Positions 23,997-33,737 are shown, counted from the first letter of the stretch. The stretch: 64,000 nucleotides of DNA from Sinorhizobium sp. A49 (GCF_002002725.1 NZ_MUNW01000062.1:372001-436000); one strand, 5' to 3'. The notes: a model not told the origin generated them from the sequence alone. Program-made: numbers and translations.

Positions 23997-26477
23997 TCAC
24001 CCCTTTCCCTGGCAGGATTCGAGATCGAAGGCGGCAAAGTGTGGCAGCATACCTTCGGCGAGCGGCGTCTTCGGCGTGAAGCGGATGACTTTCGTTTCAC
24101 CTGCTGTCAGATCGAAGGCATTGTCGGAGTAGCGCCCGGCGACATCGGCCTCGATCATCACATGCAGAGCAAGACCGCTCGCCGTAACCGAAACGTCATA
24201 TGCGCCCTCACTGGCCGGCTTGACCTCAAGCGACAGCTTGGAAGGCTGAAGATCGAGCGCCTTGTAGGTTCCGTTCACGTGATGCCCCTCGCCGCACATG
24301 CCGTTCGAAGCCTCGAAGGACCAGAACAACAGTGCGTTTGCGGGAATGTCGCGTGCAGCGATGCTGACCAAGGTCGTCGCCCGGTCCGGCGGGCATGTGC
24401 CGGCTGCCGCCATCAACGGCTCGCGCTTGCCGTCAAGCGTGACGACGAAGGCCTGCAGCTCCACCGTCACCGGCGCGGCGGTGTCGTTGACCATCGAGAA
24501 AGTGATCTCCCTGCCATCCTTGGATCGAATGGCCGCAACCGCCACCGGCTGGAAGAAGCGCCGCACCATGTAATGCATTGCCTTCCAGCTGCCGCCGTAG
24601 TCGAGGCTCGACCAGGAGGCGACCGGCCAGGTGTCGTTGAGCTGCCAGTAGAGCGTGCCCATGCAATGGGGCTTCAGCGAGCGCCAGTAATCGACGGCCG
24701 TGCGGATCGCCAGTCCCTGCTGGACCTGGCTGAGATAGACGAAGCTCGGGAAATCCTTGGGGAAGCGGAAGTAACGGAACATCGTGCCGGCGATGCGCTC
24801 ATTGCCGCCGACATTCTTCTGGTGGCTCTCGATCACCGGGGCGGCGATATTGAGGTCCTTTGTCCCCGCGAACTGCCGGAGCACTGGCATCGACGTATAG
24901 GACTGGAAGCCGAACTCCGAGCAGAAGCGCGGTCGCACCGAGCGATAATTGTCGAAGGATTTGTTCTCGTGCCAGACCGACCAGTAGTGCATGTCGCCGG
25001 AACCGTCGGAATGCCAGGCGTCGCCGAAATCGAGATAGCCGGATGCCGGGCTTGACGGCCACCAGATCGCCTCCGGCAAGGCACCCTTCAGCGCCACTTC
25101 AACCGTGCGGTTCAGACGGTCGTAGGAAACCAGATAGCGGTCGCGGTCCTTGCGCGGCTCGTCGAACCAGGTGAGCGCACCGACCAATTCGTTGTCGCCG
25201 CACCAGAGTGCGATTGACGGATGGGAGGACAGACGCTTGACCTGATAGTCGACCTCGGCTGCCACATTGTCGAGAAAATCCGGCGTCGAGGGATAAAGAT
25301 TGCAGGCGAACATGAAGTCCTGCCAGACCATCAGGCCCAGCCGGTCGCAGAGATCGTAGAACCAGTCCGGCTCATAGAAGCCGCCGCCCCAGATGCGGAT
25401 CGTGTTCATGTTGGCATCGACCGCCGAGGTCAGTAGATCCTCGACACCATCAGGCGTCACCCGCGACATCAGCGCGTCGGCCGGGATCCAGTTGGCGCCA
25501 CGGCAGAAGATTTCGCGGTCGTTGACGCGGAAGGCGAAGCGACTGCCTGCCTCGTCCTTGTCGGTCAAAAGCTCGATGGTGCGGAAACCGATCTGGCGGC
25601 TCACCTGCTCCTGCGGCACCTCGACCGTCAGCAGCGAAAGGTTCTGCTCGCCGCTGCCGGCCGGCCACCAGCGTTTCGGATCCGTGACGGTAAAGACATG
25701 GGTGATGCGGGTCTCACCAGTGCCGACGGCGCAATCGAGCCGCTCCCTTTGGTCGTCGAGCGAGAAATGAACGGGCAGGATGCCCGGTGCGTCGGCGAAG
25801 AGCGTGACGGTCACCAGCAGATCGACCGAGCCATCGTCGAGCCAGATCTGTTTTGTCGTCACATGCTCGATGCGCGCGATCTCCAGACGACGCAGCGCGA
25901 GCCGGCCATAGACGCCGAGCGGTGCAATCGCGATATTCCAGTCCCAGCCGAAATGGCACTGGGGTTTCCTCAGCATGTTGCCGTTGGCGATCGGCGAATT
26001 GCCGGGATGGTAGGGCACATAGAAGGGTTGGGCCGCCTGCCGGCGCGCGCCCTCTGCTATCGAGGACGGCAGCACGATGCGGATGCGGTTTTCACCTGAT
26101 ACAAGCGCGCGCGACACGTCGGGACGGTGGCGACGGAAGCAATTGTCGGCTTCGAGCACCAGCCTGTCGTTGACGAAGACGGAGGCAACCGTGTCGATGC
26201 AGTCGAGGTCGAGATACCAGTAACCGCCGAGATCATCGGCATCGATCGAAACCGTGCGCTCGATCACCCAGTCCTTGTGCGCCACCCACTGCACGTCGTC
26301 CTCGTTGCGGCCGACATAGGGGTCGTCGATCACGCCGGCCCTTTGCAGCGCCGTGTGCACATCGCCCGGCAGGGCCATGGTGACGGCATGGCTTTGATCG
26401 CTTGCGGCAAGCTGCCAGTTGCCTGCCAGATCGAGATAACAAGCGGTTCGGTTCAGGTCCTCAGAGAGCATTTCCAT
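23997..26477 (-). CDS. beta-mannosidase, glycoside hydrolase family 2
   Basis: GH2 enzyme of 826 residues that removes non-reducing-end beta-mannosyl units. Domains run jelly-roll (about 10-195), Ig-like (200-300), TIM barrel (305-650) and C-terminal Ig-like parts. The beta-mannosidase hallmarks are DNMNTIRIWGGGFYE-like ANMNTIRIWGGGFYEPD, the acid/base Glu in WCGDNE (about E430) and the nucleophile in FCSEFGFQS (about E521). No signal peptide, so it acts on imported oligosaccharides in the cytoplasm. It follows the ABC transporter genes in the same direction with an 85-base gap. Confidence 0.93.
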   Translation of the reverse strand: MEMLSEDLNRTACYLDLAGNWQLAASDQSHAVTMALPGDVHTALQRAGVIDDPYVGRNEDDVQWVAHKDWVIERTVSIDADDLGGYWYLDLDCIDTVASVFVNDRLVLEADNCFRRHRPDVSRALVSGENRIRIVLPSSIAEGARRQAAQPFYVPYHPGNSPIANGNMLRKPQCHFGWDWNIAIAPLGVYGRLALRRLEIARIEHVTTKQIWLDDGSVDLLVTVTLFADAPGILPVHFSLDDQRERLDCAVGTGETRITHVFTVTDPKRWWPAGSGEQNLSLLTVEVPQEQVSRQIGFRTIELLTDKDEAGSRFAFRVNDREIFCRGANWIPADALMSRVTPDGVEDLLTSAVDANMNTIRIWGGGFYEPDWFYDLCDRLGLMVWQDFMFACNLYPSTPDFLDNVAAEVDYQVKRLSSHPSIALWCGDNELVGALTWFDEPRKDRDRYLVSYDRLNRTVEVALKGALPEAIWWPSSPASGYLDFGDAWHSDGSGDMHYWSVWHENKSFDNYRSVRPRFCSEFGFQSYTSMPVLRQFAGTKDLNIAAPVIESHQKNVGGNERIAGTMFRYFRFPKDFPSFVYLSQVQQGLAIRTAVDYWRSLKPHCMGTLYWQLNDTWPVASWSSLDYGGSWKAMHYMVRRFFQPVAVAAIRSKDGREITFSMVNDTAAPVTVELQAFVVTLDGKREPLMAAAGTCPPDRATTLVSIAARDIPANALLFWSFEASNGMCGEGHHVNGTYKALDLQPSKLSLEVKPASEGAYDVSVTASGLALHVMIEADVAGRYSDNAFDLTAGETKVIRFTPKTPLAEGMLPHFAAFDLESCQGKG

Positions 26478-26562
26478 ATTCCGTTGATCCCCGGCGAAAG
26501 TGCCGGCATGCCAGTGTGTCGAAACGCGCCGCAGGATGGAAGCCGGCGCGTTTCCTCATCAT

Positions 26563-27654
26563 CTAGAGGCGGTTTTCGCTTGCTGCGTCGAAGATCGAGG
26601 CGACCGCCATGTCGAAGGACAAAGTGACCGCTGTGCCCGGCTTGTAGCGACGCTGGCCGGCGATGCGCACCGACATCGACTGGCCGGCAAGCTTCAGCCA
26701 GAGCAGATTGTCGGCGCCCATCGGCTCCTCGATATCGACGACGGCCTGATGCGACGGCTGACCGTCCGATGCCTCGTCGACGCGCACATGCTCCGGCCTG
26801 ACGCCGAGGACAACCTTCTGCCCTGCCTTGAAGGCCCCACGCGATGGATAGGCCGACACATCGAAATCGACGCCATTGGCATGCACGAAGGCCCGCCCAT
26901 CCTTCAACTGAAGTTCGCCGCGGAAGAAGTTCATCGACGGCGAGCCGATGAAGCCGGCGACGAACAGGTTCTCCGGCGCGTTGTAGATCGTCATCGGGTC
27001 TGCAAGCTGCTGGATGACACCGCTCTTCATGACCGCGATGCGATCGGCGAGCGTCAGCGCCTCGATCTGGTCGTGGGTGACGTAGATCATCGTGTTCTTC
27101 AGCGACTGATGCAGGCGCTTGATCTCCACGCGCAGCTCCGAGCGCAGCTTGGCGTCGAGGTTCGACAGTGGCTCGTCGAACAGGAACACGTCGACATCGC
27201 GCACCAGCGCCCGGCCGATCGCGACGCGCTGGCGCTGGCCGCCGGACAATTCGGCGGGTTTGCGCTTCAACAGCGGCTGGATCTGCAGGATCTCGGCCGC
27301 GCGGCTAATGCGCCTGTCGATCTCGGTCTTCTCGACCTTGGCCACCTGGAGCCCGAAGGAGAGGTTTTTCTCCACCGACATCTGCGGATAGAGCGCATAG
27401 GACTGGAACACCATGCCGATGCCGCGGTCCTTCGGCTCCTCCCAAGTGACGTTCTTGTTCTTGATGAAGATCTGGCCGTCGCTGACATCGAGCAGACCGG
27501 CGATGCAGTTGAGCAAGGTCGACTTGCCGCAGCCGGACGAGCCAAGCAGCACCAGGAACTCGCCATCCTTGATGTCGAGGTTGAGCGTGTCGAGCACTGT
27601 GACGGCACCGAAGCTCAACGACAGATCCTTGACCGATACGCTGACGTTTTCCAT
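26563..27654 (-). CDS. carbohydrate ABC transporter ATP-binding protein (UgpC/MsmK family)
   Basis: ATPase of 363 residues for sugar import. Walker A GSSGCGKST (about 38-46), Q-loop MVFQSYALYP, signature LSGGQRQRVAIGRAL, Walker B VFLFDEPLSNLD and H-loop YVTHDQIEA are all intact. The C-terminal third is the TOBE/regulatory region of CUT1 ATPases (LGVRPEHVRV). Start ATG 27654 lies four bases after the stop of the upstream permease gene, so they are one operon. Confidence 0.95.
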   Translation of the reverse strand: MENVSVSVKDLSLSFGAVTVLDTLNLDIKDGEFLVLLGSSGCGKSTLLNCIAGLLDVSDGQIFIKNKNVTWEEPKDRGIGMVFQSYALYPQMSVEKNLSFGLQVAKVEKTEIDRRISRAAEILQIQPLLKRKPAELSGGQRQRVAIGRALVRDVDVFLFDEPLSNLDAKLRSELRVEIKRLHQSLKNTMIYVTHDQIEALTLADRIAVMKSGVIQQLADPMTIYNAPENLFVAGFIGSPSMNFFRGELQLKDGRAFVHANGVDFDVSAYPSRGAFKAGQKVVLGVRPEHVRVDEASDGQPSHQAVVDIEEPMGADNLLWLKLAGQSMSVRIAGQRRYKPGTAVTLSFDMAVASIFDAASENRL

Positions 27655-27658
27655 GCCC

Positions 27659-28618
27659 TTACCCCTTCACTGCGCCGGCGGCGATGCCGCGAACAAAAAG
27701 CCGCCCGGAGACGAAGTAGACGAATAGCGGAACGGCACCGGTTAGGATGGTGGCCGCCATGTTGACGTTGTATTCCTTCACGCCCTGCACCGAATTGACG
27801 ATGTTGTTGAGCTGGACGGTCATCGGGTAATATTCCGGCCGGGTGAACACCACGCCGAACAGGAAGTCGTTCCAGATGCCGGTGACCTGCAGGATCATCG
27901 CCACCACGAAGATCGGCATCGACATCGGCAGCATAATGCGGAAATAGATCGTCCAGAATCCGGCACCGTCGACGCGGGCCGCCTTGAACAGCTCTTCCGG
28001 CAGCCCGGCGAAATAGTTGCGGAACAGAAGCGTCAGGATCGGCATGCCGAAGATGGTGTGCACGATGATCAGGCCGGTCAGCGAACCATAGACGCCAAGC
28101 TCGCGCAGCACGATGACGATCGGATAGATCATCACCTGATAGGGGATGAAGGCACCGACGATCAGGATGGTGAAGAACAGGTCCGCACCCTTGAACCGCC
28201 AGTTGGCCAGCGCATAGCCGTTGATCGAGGCAATCGCGATCGACACGATGGTCGAGGGAACGGTGATGCGCACCGAATTCCAGAAGCCGCGCGAGAGCCC
28301 GTCGCAATTGAGCCCGGTGCAGGCGCTCGACCACGCCTTGACCCAGGGCTCGAAGGTGATTTCGAGCGGCGGCGCGAAGATGTTGCCGAGCCGGATTTCC
28401 GGCATGCCCTTCAGCGACGTCATGACCATGACGTAGAGCGGCAGCAGATAGTAGAGCGCCACGACGATCAGGGTGCCGTAGATCATGATGTTGCGGCCCG
28501 AGAGCGCCCGGCGCGGCTTGCGGCCGCGGGGACCCGCCTGGGTGGCCCGCGCCTGGACCTTTTCCACTTCGGGCTCGATGCCCGCGTCGATGGTGTTGAA
28601 AGCTGCGATCTCAGGCAC
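27659..28618 (-). CDS. carbohydrate ABC transporter permease (MalG type)
   Basis: Inner-membrane permease of 319 residues, CUT1 family, with about six membrane segments. The cytoplasmic EAA loop reads EELFKAARVDGAGFWTIYFRIMLP (split at about residues 214-237). GTG at 28618 was chosen: GGGGGAGGG lies eight bases upstream, whereas the TTG six codons earlier has none. The start overlaps the previous permease gene by eight bases. It has a long Arg-rich cytoplasmic N-terminus (to about residue 40). Confidence 0.92.
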   Translation of the reverse strand: MPEIAAFNTIDAGIEPEVEKVQARATQAGPRGRKPRRALSGRNIMIYGTLIVVALYYLLPLYVMVMTSLKGMPEIRLGNIFAPPLEITFEPWVKAWSSACTGLNCDGLSRGFWNSVRITVPSTIVSIAIASINGYALANWRFKGADLFFTILIVGAFIPYQVMIYPIVIVLRELGVYGSLTGLIIVHTIFGMPILTLLFRNYFAGLPEELFKAARVDGAGFWTIYFRIMLPMSMPIFVVAMILQVTGIWNDFLFGVVFTRPEYYPMTVQLNNIVNSVQGVKEYNVNMAATILTGAVPLFVYFVSGRLFVRGIAAGAVKG

Positions 28619-29519
28619 GCTTGCGCCCTCCCCCAAATTCGAGATAGGCCCAGGGCACGATGATGATGGCGACCGTCACGAGCATCATGGTCGAGGCGGC
28701 AAATCCCTGACCGAGGTTCTGCGCCTGGAACATGTAATCGTAGACATATTTGGCCGGCACTTCCGAGGCGATGCCAGGGCCGCCGCTCGTCTGCGCCACC
28801 ACCAGGTCATAGACCTTGACGATGCCGCTCGCGATAATGACGAGCGTGGTGATGAACACGCCACGCATCATCGGGATGATCACCAGCAGATAGGTCTTCC
28901 ACATGGGTATCCCGTCGACGCGGGTCGCCTTCCATATGTCTTCGTCAATGCCACGCAGCCCGGCCAGCATCAGGCACATGACGAGTCCGGTCCCCTGCCA
29001 GAGGGCCGCGATCAGGATGCCGTAGATGACGATGTTGGAATTATAGAGCGGATCGAAGGCGAAGCTCGTCCAGCCGAGCGAACGCACCACCGACTGGATG
29101 CCGAATTCCGGATTGAGCAGCCACTGCCACACGAGGCCCGTCACGATGAAGGACAGCGCGAAGGGGTAGAGCATGATCGTGCGGAAGGTGTTTTCAAAAC
29201 GGATCTTCTGATCCATCAGCGCCGCCAGCAGAAAGCCGATGACCAGGCTGAAAACCAGCGAGAAGAACCCGTAGATCACCAGGTTCTGGACCGACATGAG
29301 CCAGCGCGGTGCCGCCCACAGCCGCTCATACTGATCGAGGCCGACGAATGACAGCCGCGGCAACAGCTTGGAATTGGTGAAGGAATAGACGACCGTCCAG
29401 ACCGTGCCGCCGAGGAAGATGACCACGGCCGTCAGGATCATGGGGACGGAGGCAAATTTCGCATTCAGGTTCCGCAGCCACTGGTTCGGCCGACCCGAAC
29501 CGCGTGTGTAACCCGCCAT
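28611..29519 (-). CDS. carbohydrate ABC transporter permease (MalF type)
   Basis: Permease of 302 residues pairing with the MalG-type protein to form the sugar channel. Six membrane segments are apparent, starting with PMILTAVVIFLGGTVWTVV (about 24-42). The EAA loop is EDIWKATRVDGIPMWKTYLLVIIP. ATG 29519 follows GGAGGAACGAAAC; the frame extension further upstream was rejected. The gap of 217 bases to the binding-protein gene contains GC-rich inverted repeats that may raise expression of the binding protein relative to the permeases. Confidence 0.92.
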   Translation of the reverse strand: MAGYTRGSGRPNQWLRNLNAKFASVPMILTAVVIFLGGTVWTVVYSFTNSKLLPRLSFVGLDQYERLWAAPRWLMSVQNLVIYGFFSLVFSLVIGFLLAALMDQKIRFENTFRTIMLYPFALSFIVTGLVWQWLLNPEFGIQSVVRSLGWTSFAFDPLYNSNIVIYGILIAALWQGTGLVMCLMLAGLRGIDEDIWKATRVDGIPMWKTYLLVIIPMMRGVFITTLVIIASGIVKVYDLVVAQTSGGPGIASEVPAKYVYDYMFQAQNLGQGFAASTMMLVTVAIIIVPWAYLEFGGGRKRA

Positions 29520-29736
29520 GTTTCGTTCCTCCGGAACTGCATTGAATTTCAGATGGCAGGCAGCGTCGATAACAGCGAACGACCCGCCGCTCGAAAACCG
29601 CCTTGCCACGTTGAAGCCACTCCCCCTATGCCCTGTCAGGGCAAAGGCACGCTGGTCCGCCTGAACATTACGTGCCGCAAGGGAGCCTTGGCCGGCCCCG
29701 CACGAAGGCGAGGCCGACGGATCAAGGAAGGCTCAA

Positions 29737-30972
29737 TCACTCCGCCGAGGCGATGATGTCGGCAAAGCGCTTCTGCGCATCTTCCGGTGTCATGGATGCA
29801 TTGGCGAAGAACTCGGAGAACAGATCTTCCTTCTGTTTCTGGCTGTCGGCAGACAGAAGCTGGTCCGTGCCCTGGATCACGTTGCCCTTGGCAAGAATGT
29901 CCAGGCCCTTCTTCATGCAGTCGTTGGCGGCAGCGAGGTCGACGTCGCCGCGCACCGGCAGCGAACCCTTCTTCAGGTTGAACGCAACCTGCGTCGCCGG
30001 GTTCAGGAGCGTCGATGCCAGCACTTCCTGAGCCTTGGACTTTTCCTCGTCCTTGAGGAGCGGGAAGTAGAAGGCATCACCACCGGTCGAGATGACTTCG
30101 TTGACGCCGAGACCCGGCAGGCAGGTGTAGTCCGTTCCGGCCTTCTGGCCGGCAAGCTGGAACTCGCCCTGCGCCCAGTCGCCCATGATCTGCCCGCCGG
30201 CCTTGCCGGTGATGACCATGTTCGTCGCCTGGTTCCAGTCCTGAACGTTGGTGCCCTTGGACATGCGGCGCGCATCGTCGGCAGCCTTGAAGACCTTGGC
30301 GATCTCAGGCCCCGCGGCCACTTCCTCGTCCTTGTCGCCAAAGACCTTCTGGAACGTGTCCTTGCCGGCGATTGCGACCATCAGCACGTCGAAGGCGCCA
30401 GCGGCCTGCCACGCCTGCCCGCCGACGGCGAGCGGCACGATGCCGGCCTTTTCGAGCGCCGGGGCGGCCGCGACGAACTCGTCCCAGTTCTTCGGCACGT
30501 CGACGCCCGCCTGCTTGAAGGCGGCGTTCGACAACCAGAGCCACTGCCAGGAGTGGATGTTGACCGGTGCGCAATAGATCTTGCCATCGATGGTGCAGGA
30601 ATCGAGCAGGCTTGCCGGCTTGATGATGTCCTTCCAATTCTCCTTGGTGGCGATATCGGTCAGGTCGCGCATCAACCCGGCCTGCACCAGCTCCTCGGCC
30701 TGGCGACCATGGTTGAATTGCGTGGCCGCCATCGGGTCGCCACCGGTGATGCGGCTGACCATGATCGGCCGCGCCGTGCTGCCGGCGCCGGCGATTGCAC
30801 CGTCAACCCAATGGTTGCCGGTCGCATCGAAAGCCTTGGCAAGTTCGGCGACTGCCGCCGCCTCACCGCCAGACGTCCACCAATGGGTTACCTCTAGATC
30901 GGCAGCACTTGCCGCGCCGAGCGGCAGCGCCACCGTCACCGCCAAAGCGGCCGCGAAAGAACGTAAATTCAT
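29737..30972 (-). CDS. carbohydrate ABC transporter substrate-binding protein
   Basis: Periplasmic extracellular solute-binding protein (family 1) of 411 residues with a Sec signal peptide (about 1-23, ending ASAADLEV). LEVTHWWTSGGEAAAVAELAKAF and GGDPMAATQFNHGRQAEEL are typical of sugar-binding members, and two conserved cysteine pairs may form disulfides (CTIDGKIYC and TCLPG/DC later). First gene of the operon running to the aldo/keto reductase. The operator-like palindrome at 30989-31000 lies 17 bases before its ATG. The ligand is predicted to be a mannose-containing oligosaccharide from the beta-mannosidase gene downstream. Confidence 0.93.
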   Translation of the reverse strand: MNLRSFAAALAVTVALPLGAASAADLEVTHWWTSGGEAAAVAELAKAFDATGNHWVDGAIAGAGSTARPIMVSRITGGDPMAATQFNHGRQAEELVQAGLMRDLTDIATKENWKDIIKPASLLDSCTIDGKIYCAPVNIHSWQWLWLSNAAFKQAGVDVPKNWDEFVAAAPALEKAGIVPLAVGGQAWQAAGAFDVLMVAIAGKDTFQKVFGDKDEEVAAGPEIAKVFKAADDARRMSKGTNVQDWNQATNMVITGKAGGQIMGDWAQGEFQLAGQKAGTDYTCLPGLGVNEVISTGGDAFYFPLLKDEEKSKAQEVLASTLLNPATQVAFNLKKGSLPVRGDVDLAAANDCMKKGLDILAKGNVIQGTDQLLSADSQKQKEDLFSEFFANASMTPEDAQKRFADIIASAE

Positions 30973-30988
30973 GAGTCTCCTCCCTCAC

Positions 30989-31000
30989 TGTAACGTTACC
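30989..31000. promoter_or_regulatory. LacI-type operator before the ABC operon
   Basis: TGTAACGTTACC, with a perfect ten-base palindrome GTAACGTTAC around a central CG. Its position just upstream of the ribosome-binding site of the binding-protein gene suits repression by blocking transcription. Confidence 0.65.
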
Positions 31001-31309
31001 GTAAAAAACTTAGAGGAAACATTCCCGGTCCGCAACTCCCACCCCAATGAATTTAAACAGATTCATCAATTACAATCTTAACGTGTATTTCAAGGCATCA
31101 AAATGAGCCCACGATCATCCCGTACGGGTCGATGAAACAAGGCGCCATGGCCCACTATCCCGCTGTTTTTGATAAATTTTGCGCCAAACGGCGGCGATTT
31201 TGCTGCATATGCTCTCTCGCAAATGCACAATGCTCGATGCGACGAAGCGAACTCAACCAGAGTGTTCCATCTGCCGCAGCGCAGCAACAAAAATGCTCGA
31301 CAGCGCCAC

Positions 31310-31321
31310 TGTATCGTTACA
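31310..31321. promoter_or_regulatory. LacI-type operator before the regulator gene
   Basis: TGTATCGTTACA, same pattern TGTA-nCGn-TACA as the operon site 310 bases away. The divergent region 30973-31445 holds both sites and no convincing gene; two sites could allow looping and autoregulation. Confidence 0.6.
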
Positions 31322-31445
31322 GATTTATGGGAATGGTGCCGTCCAGAAGCAGGATAGCTCCTCGTCACATTTCGTATATAAGGCGATGAAGTGACGCGAG
31401 ATGGGACGGCTGGCGACAACGGCAAGGGCGGGCGTGGGGACGGCG

Positions 31446-32504
31446 ATGGACAGCAAGACGAAAAACAGACCGCTGACGCCGCCGCCGGATGGCGGCAGAC
31501 CGACGCTGAAGACGATCGCCTTCATGACCGGGCTCGGCATCACCACCGTTTCGCGCGCGCTGAAAGATGCGCCCGATATCGGCGCGGAAACCAAGGAGCG
31601 CGTACGCCTCGTCGCCAAGCAGATCGGCTACCAGCCGAACCGCGCCGGCGTGCGCCTGAGAACCGGCAAGACCAATGTCATCAGCCTGGTGCTGACGCTG
31701 GAAGAAGAGATCATGGGCATTACCAGCCCCATGGTCGTCGGCATCACCGAAGTGCTGGCCGGCACGCCCTATCATCTTGTCGTGACGCCCTATAGCGCCA
31801 CCAAGGACGCGCTGGCGCCGATCCGCTATATCCTCGACACCGGTGCCGCCGATGGCGTGATCATCTCGCGCACCGAGCCGCACGATCCGCGCGTGGCGCT
31901 TCTGACGGAACGCGGCCTGCCCTTCGTCACCCATGGCCGTACCGAGATGGGCGTCGTCCACCCCTATCACGACTTCGACAACGAGCGTTTTGCCTATGAG
32001 GCAGTGCGCGAGCTGGTGGAGCGCGGCCGCAAGCGCCTGGTGCTGCTGGAGCCGCCGCCGCACCTGACCTTCTATTCCCATATGCGCGCCGGCTTCGAGC
32101 ACGGGCTTCGTGACTTCCAGGCGGATGCCGTCAGCTTCCACCACATCAACATCGACCACACGCTGGTCGAGATCCGCGACGCCTTCGAGACGCTGATGCG
32201 TTCCGACGATCCGCCCGACGGTATTGTGTCCGGCAGCGGCTCGGGCGCGATCGCGCTGATTGCCGGGCTGGAAGCCGCCAAAAAGACGCTTGGCAAGGAC
32301 GCCGACATGGTGTCCAAGGTTCCGAGCGACTTTCTGCGCTGGCTGCGCCCCGAAGTGGTGACCATGTACGAGGACATCCGGGTTGCCGGCCGCGAACTGG
32401 CCAAGGCGGTGATCGGCCATATTGACGGCCAGCCGTCCGAGACACTGCAGAGCCTCAGCCAGCCGGAGCTTCAATCCGCCGTGCCCGTGTCGATCAAGCG
32501 GTAG
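31446..32504 (+). CDS. LacI-family transcriptional regulator
   Basis: Repressor of 352 residues. The N-terminal helix-turn-helix and hinge are clear: PTLKTIAFMTGLGITTVSRALKD, then TKERVRLVAKQIGYQPNRAGVRLRTG (about 19-70). The periplasmic-binding-like effector domain follows (NVISLVLTLEEEIMGITSPM, DGVIISRTEPHDPRV, DGIVSGSGSGAIALIAGLEAA). ATG 31446 has GGGGAC upstream; the ATG at 31401 would add 15 residues without a comparable site. Divergent from the carbohydrate operon and probably its specific regulator; the GH43 gene is a likely further target. Confidence 0.9.
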   Translation: MDSKTKNRPLTPPPDGGRPTLKTIAFMTGLGITTVSRALKDAPDIGAETKERVRLVAKQIGYQPNRAGVRLRTGKTNVISLVLTLEEEIMGITSPMVVGITEVLAGTPYHLVVTPYSATKDALAPIRYILDTGAADGVIISRTEPHDPRVALLTERGLPFVTHGRTEMGVVHPYHDFDNERFAYEAVRELVERGRKRLVLLEPPPHLTFYSHMRAGFEHGLRDFQADAVSFHHINIDHTLVEIRDAFETLMRSDDPPDGIVSGSGSGAIALIAGLEAAKKTLGKDADMVSKVPSDFLRWLRPEVVTMYEDIRVAGRELAKAVIGHIDGQPSETLQSLSQPELQSAVPVSIKR

Positions 32505-32639
32505 CGCCCCGGTCCAGCGCATGCTGGCCTGTGGTATTGCGGCACCATCAGCGATCAGCTTGTCGCGCCGTGCGGCAACCTGTGGACGCACTGACATCGG
32601 GCGCTAGACGACACTCGTGCAGAAAGCAGAGGGTCCGAG

Positions 32640-33086
32640 ATGAACATCGTCGTGAGAAGAGCCAGAGCCGAAGACGTCGAGGCGATCTTCGACATCCGCA
32701 CCAGCGTGGTTCATAACCACCTTTCGCGCGAACAGCTGTCGGAAATGGGCATCACGCCCTCGACACTGACCGAAATGCTGGCAGCCGACGCCGGCGTCTG
32801 GATCGCCGAGGTCGACGGCATCCGTGCTGCATTCTCGTCGATCGACGACGAGGACGGCTCCGTCTTTGCGCTGTTCGTCAACCCGGATTTCGAAGGGCTT
32901 GGGCTTGGAAGGCTGCTTCTGCAAGAGGCGGAAACCGCCCTGTTCCACAGCCATGAAACGATCTGGCTCGAGACCGACGGGCGCGAGGGTATCCGCGCCA
33001 ACGGCTTTTACCGCAAGCATGGGTGGATCCACGTCGACACGATGGCGAATGGCGATATCCGATATGAAAAACGTCGCCCGAAATAG
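32640..33086 (+). CDS. GNAT-family N-acetyltransferase
   Basis: Complete single-domain GNAT protein of 148 residues. N-terminal IVVRRARAEDVEAIFDIRTSV, the core strand GSVFALFVNPDFEGLGLGRLLLQEAE (pantetheine loop about 81-91: EGLGLGR) and C-terminal NGFYRKHGWIHVD are all intact. The substrate cannot be told from sequence; amino acids, aminoglycosides or protein N-termini are all used in the family. An AGAGGGTCCGAG stretch precedes the ATG. It stands alone between the LacI gene and a convergent hydrolase gene. Confidence 0.87.
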   Translation: MNIVVRRARAEDVEAIFDIRTSVVHNHLSREQLSEMGITPSTLTEMLAADAGVWIAEVDGIRAAFSSIDDEDGSVFALFVNPDFEGLGLGRLLLQEAETALFHSHETIWLETDGREGIRANGFYRKHGWIHVDTMANGDIRYEKRRPK

Positions 33087-33170
33087 CCGCAATTGCCCCC
33101 TCGGCAGGAAACGCACCATCATATTGATGCGTCGCGATGGCCTGTCGGCATCGGCCGACAATGACGACAC

Positions 33171-33737
33171 CTACAAAGCGCCCAGGAAACGTTCGACACG
33201 GTCCCAGGTGAGACGGGCTGCCTCCGCGTCGTAATCGGGCAGAGCGGCATCCGTATAGAGATGTCCGACGCCGGGATAGCTGAAGGCTTCGAGCGCAATC
33301 GGCGATCGCTCGGCAACCGCGCGCCAGGCGGCGACATCCTCCGCCGGCTCATAGATATCCGGATCGGCCAGATGCAGTTGCACGGGAACGCCGTCACGCG
33401 CATTTTCGGGGATTTCAACGATGCTGTGCAGCAGGAGAACGCCCGACGTTTCCGGCCGCTTCGCCCAGAGAAACGAGGCTACGGCAGCGCCGAAGGAAAA
33501 ACCGCCGAGCACCGCGGATGCCGGTTGACCGACGACCGCCGCTTCCGCCCTTTCGCTGAGCTTCCGCCACCCGATCCTGTCTCTGAGCGCGAAGCCCTCG
33601 TCGATCGAGGCCGCAGTCTGACCGTCGAAGAGATCGGGCGTGACGACATCGTGGCCCATGGCCCGTAGCCTGGCGGCAGCGTCACGCTCCAGCGCGCGCA
33701 GCCCGAGGATGGAATGAAACAGGATCACTGTGGCCAT
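33171..33737 (-). CDS. dienelactone hydrolase family protein
   Basis: Alpha/beta-hydrolase of 188 residues. It shows the strand ATVILFHSILGLRALERDAAARL, the nucleophile elbow GGFSFGAAVA (about 93-102, Ser rather than the Cys of classical dienelactone hydrolase) and the late SYPGVGHLYTD segment containing the catalytic His. The Asp is probably in HLADPDIYEPAEDVAAW. ATG 33737 was chosen from homology of the N-terminus; the longer frame has no ribosome-binding site. Substrate unknown. It faces the GNAT gene at its 3' end. Confidence 0.83.
   Translation of the reverse strand: MATVILFHSILGLRALERDAAARLRAMGHDVVTPDLFDGQTAASIDEGFALRDRIGWRKLSERAEAAVVGQPASAVLGGFSFGAAVASFLWAKRPETSGVLLLHSIVEIPENARDGVPVQLHLADPDIYEPAEDVAAWRAVAERSPIALEAFSYPGVGHLYTDAALPDYDAEAARLTWDRVERFLGAL

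Noticed and set aside
31090-31425. 111-codon minus-strand frame between the LacI gene and the ABC operon
   Set aside because: It spans one of the operator sites and the probable promoters, has no ribosome-binding site and no recognisable domain.
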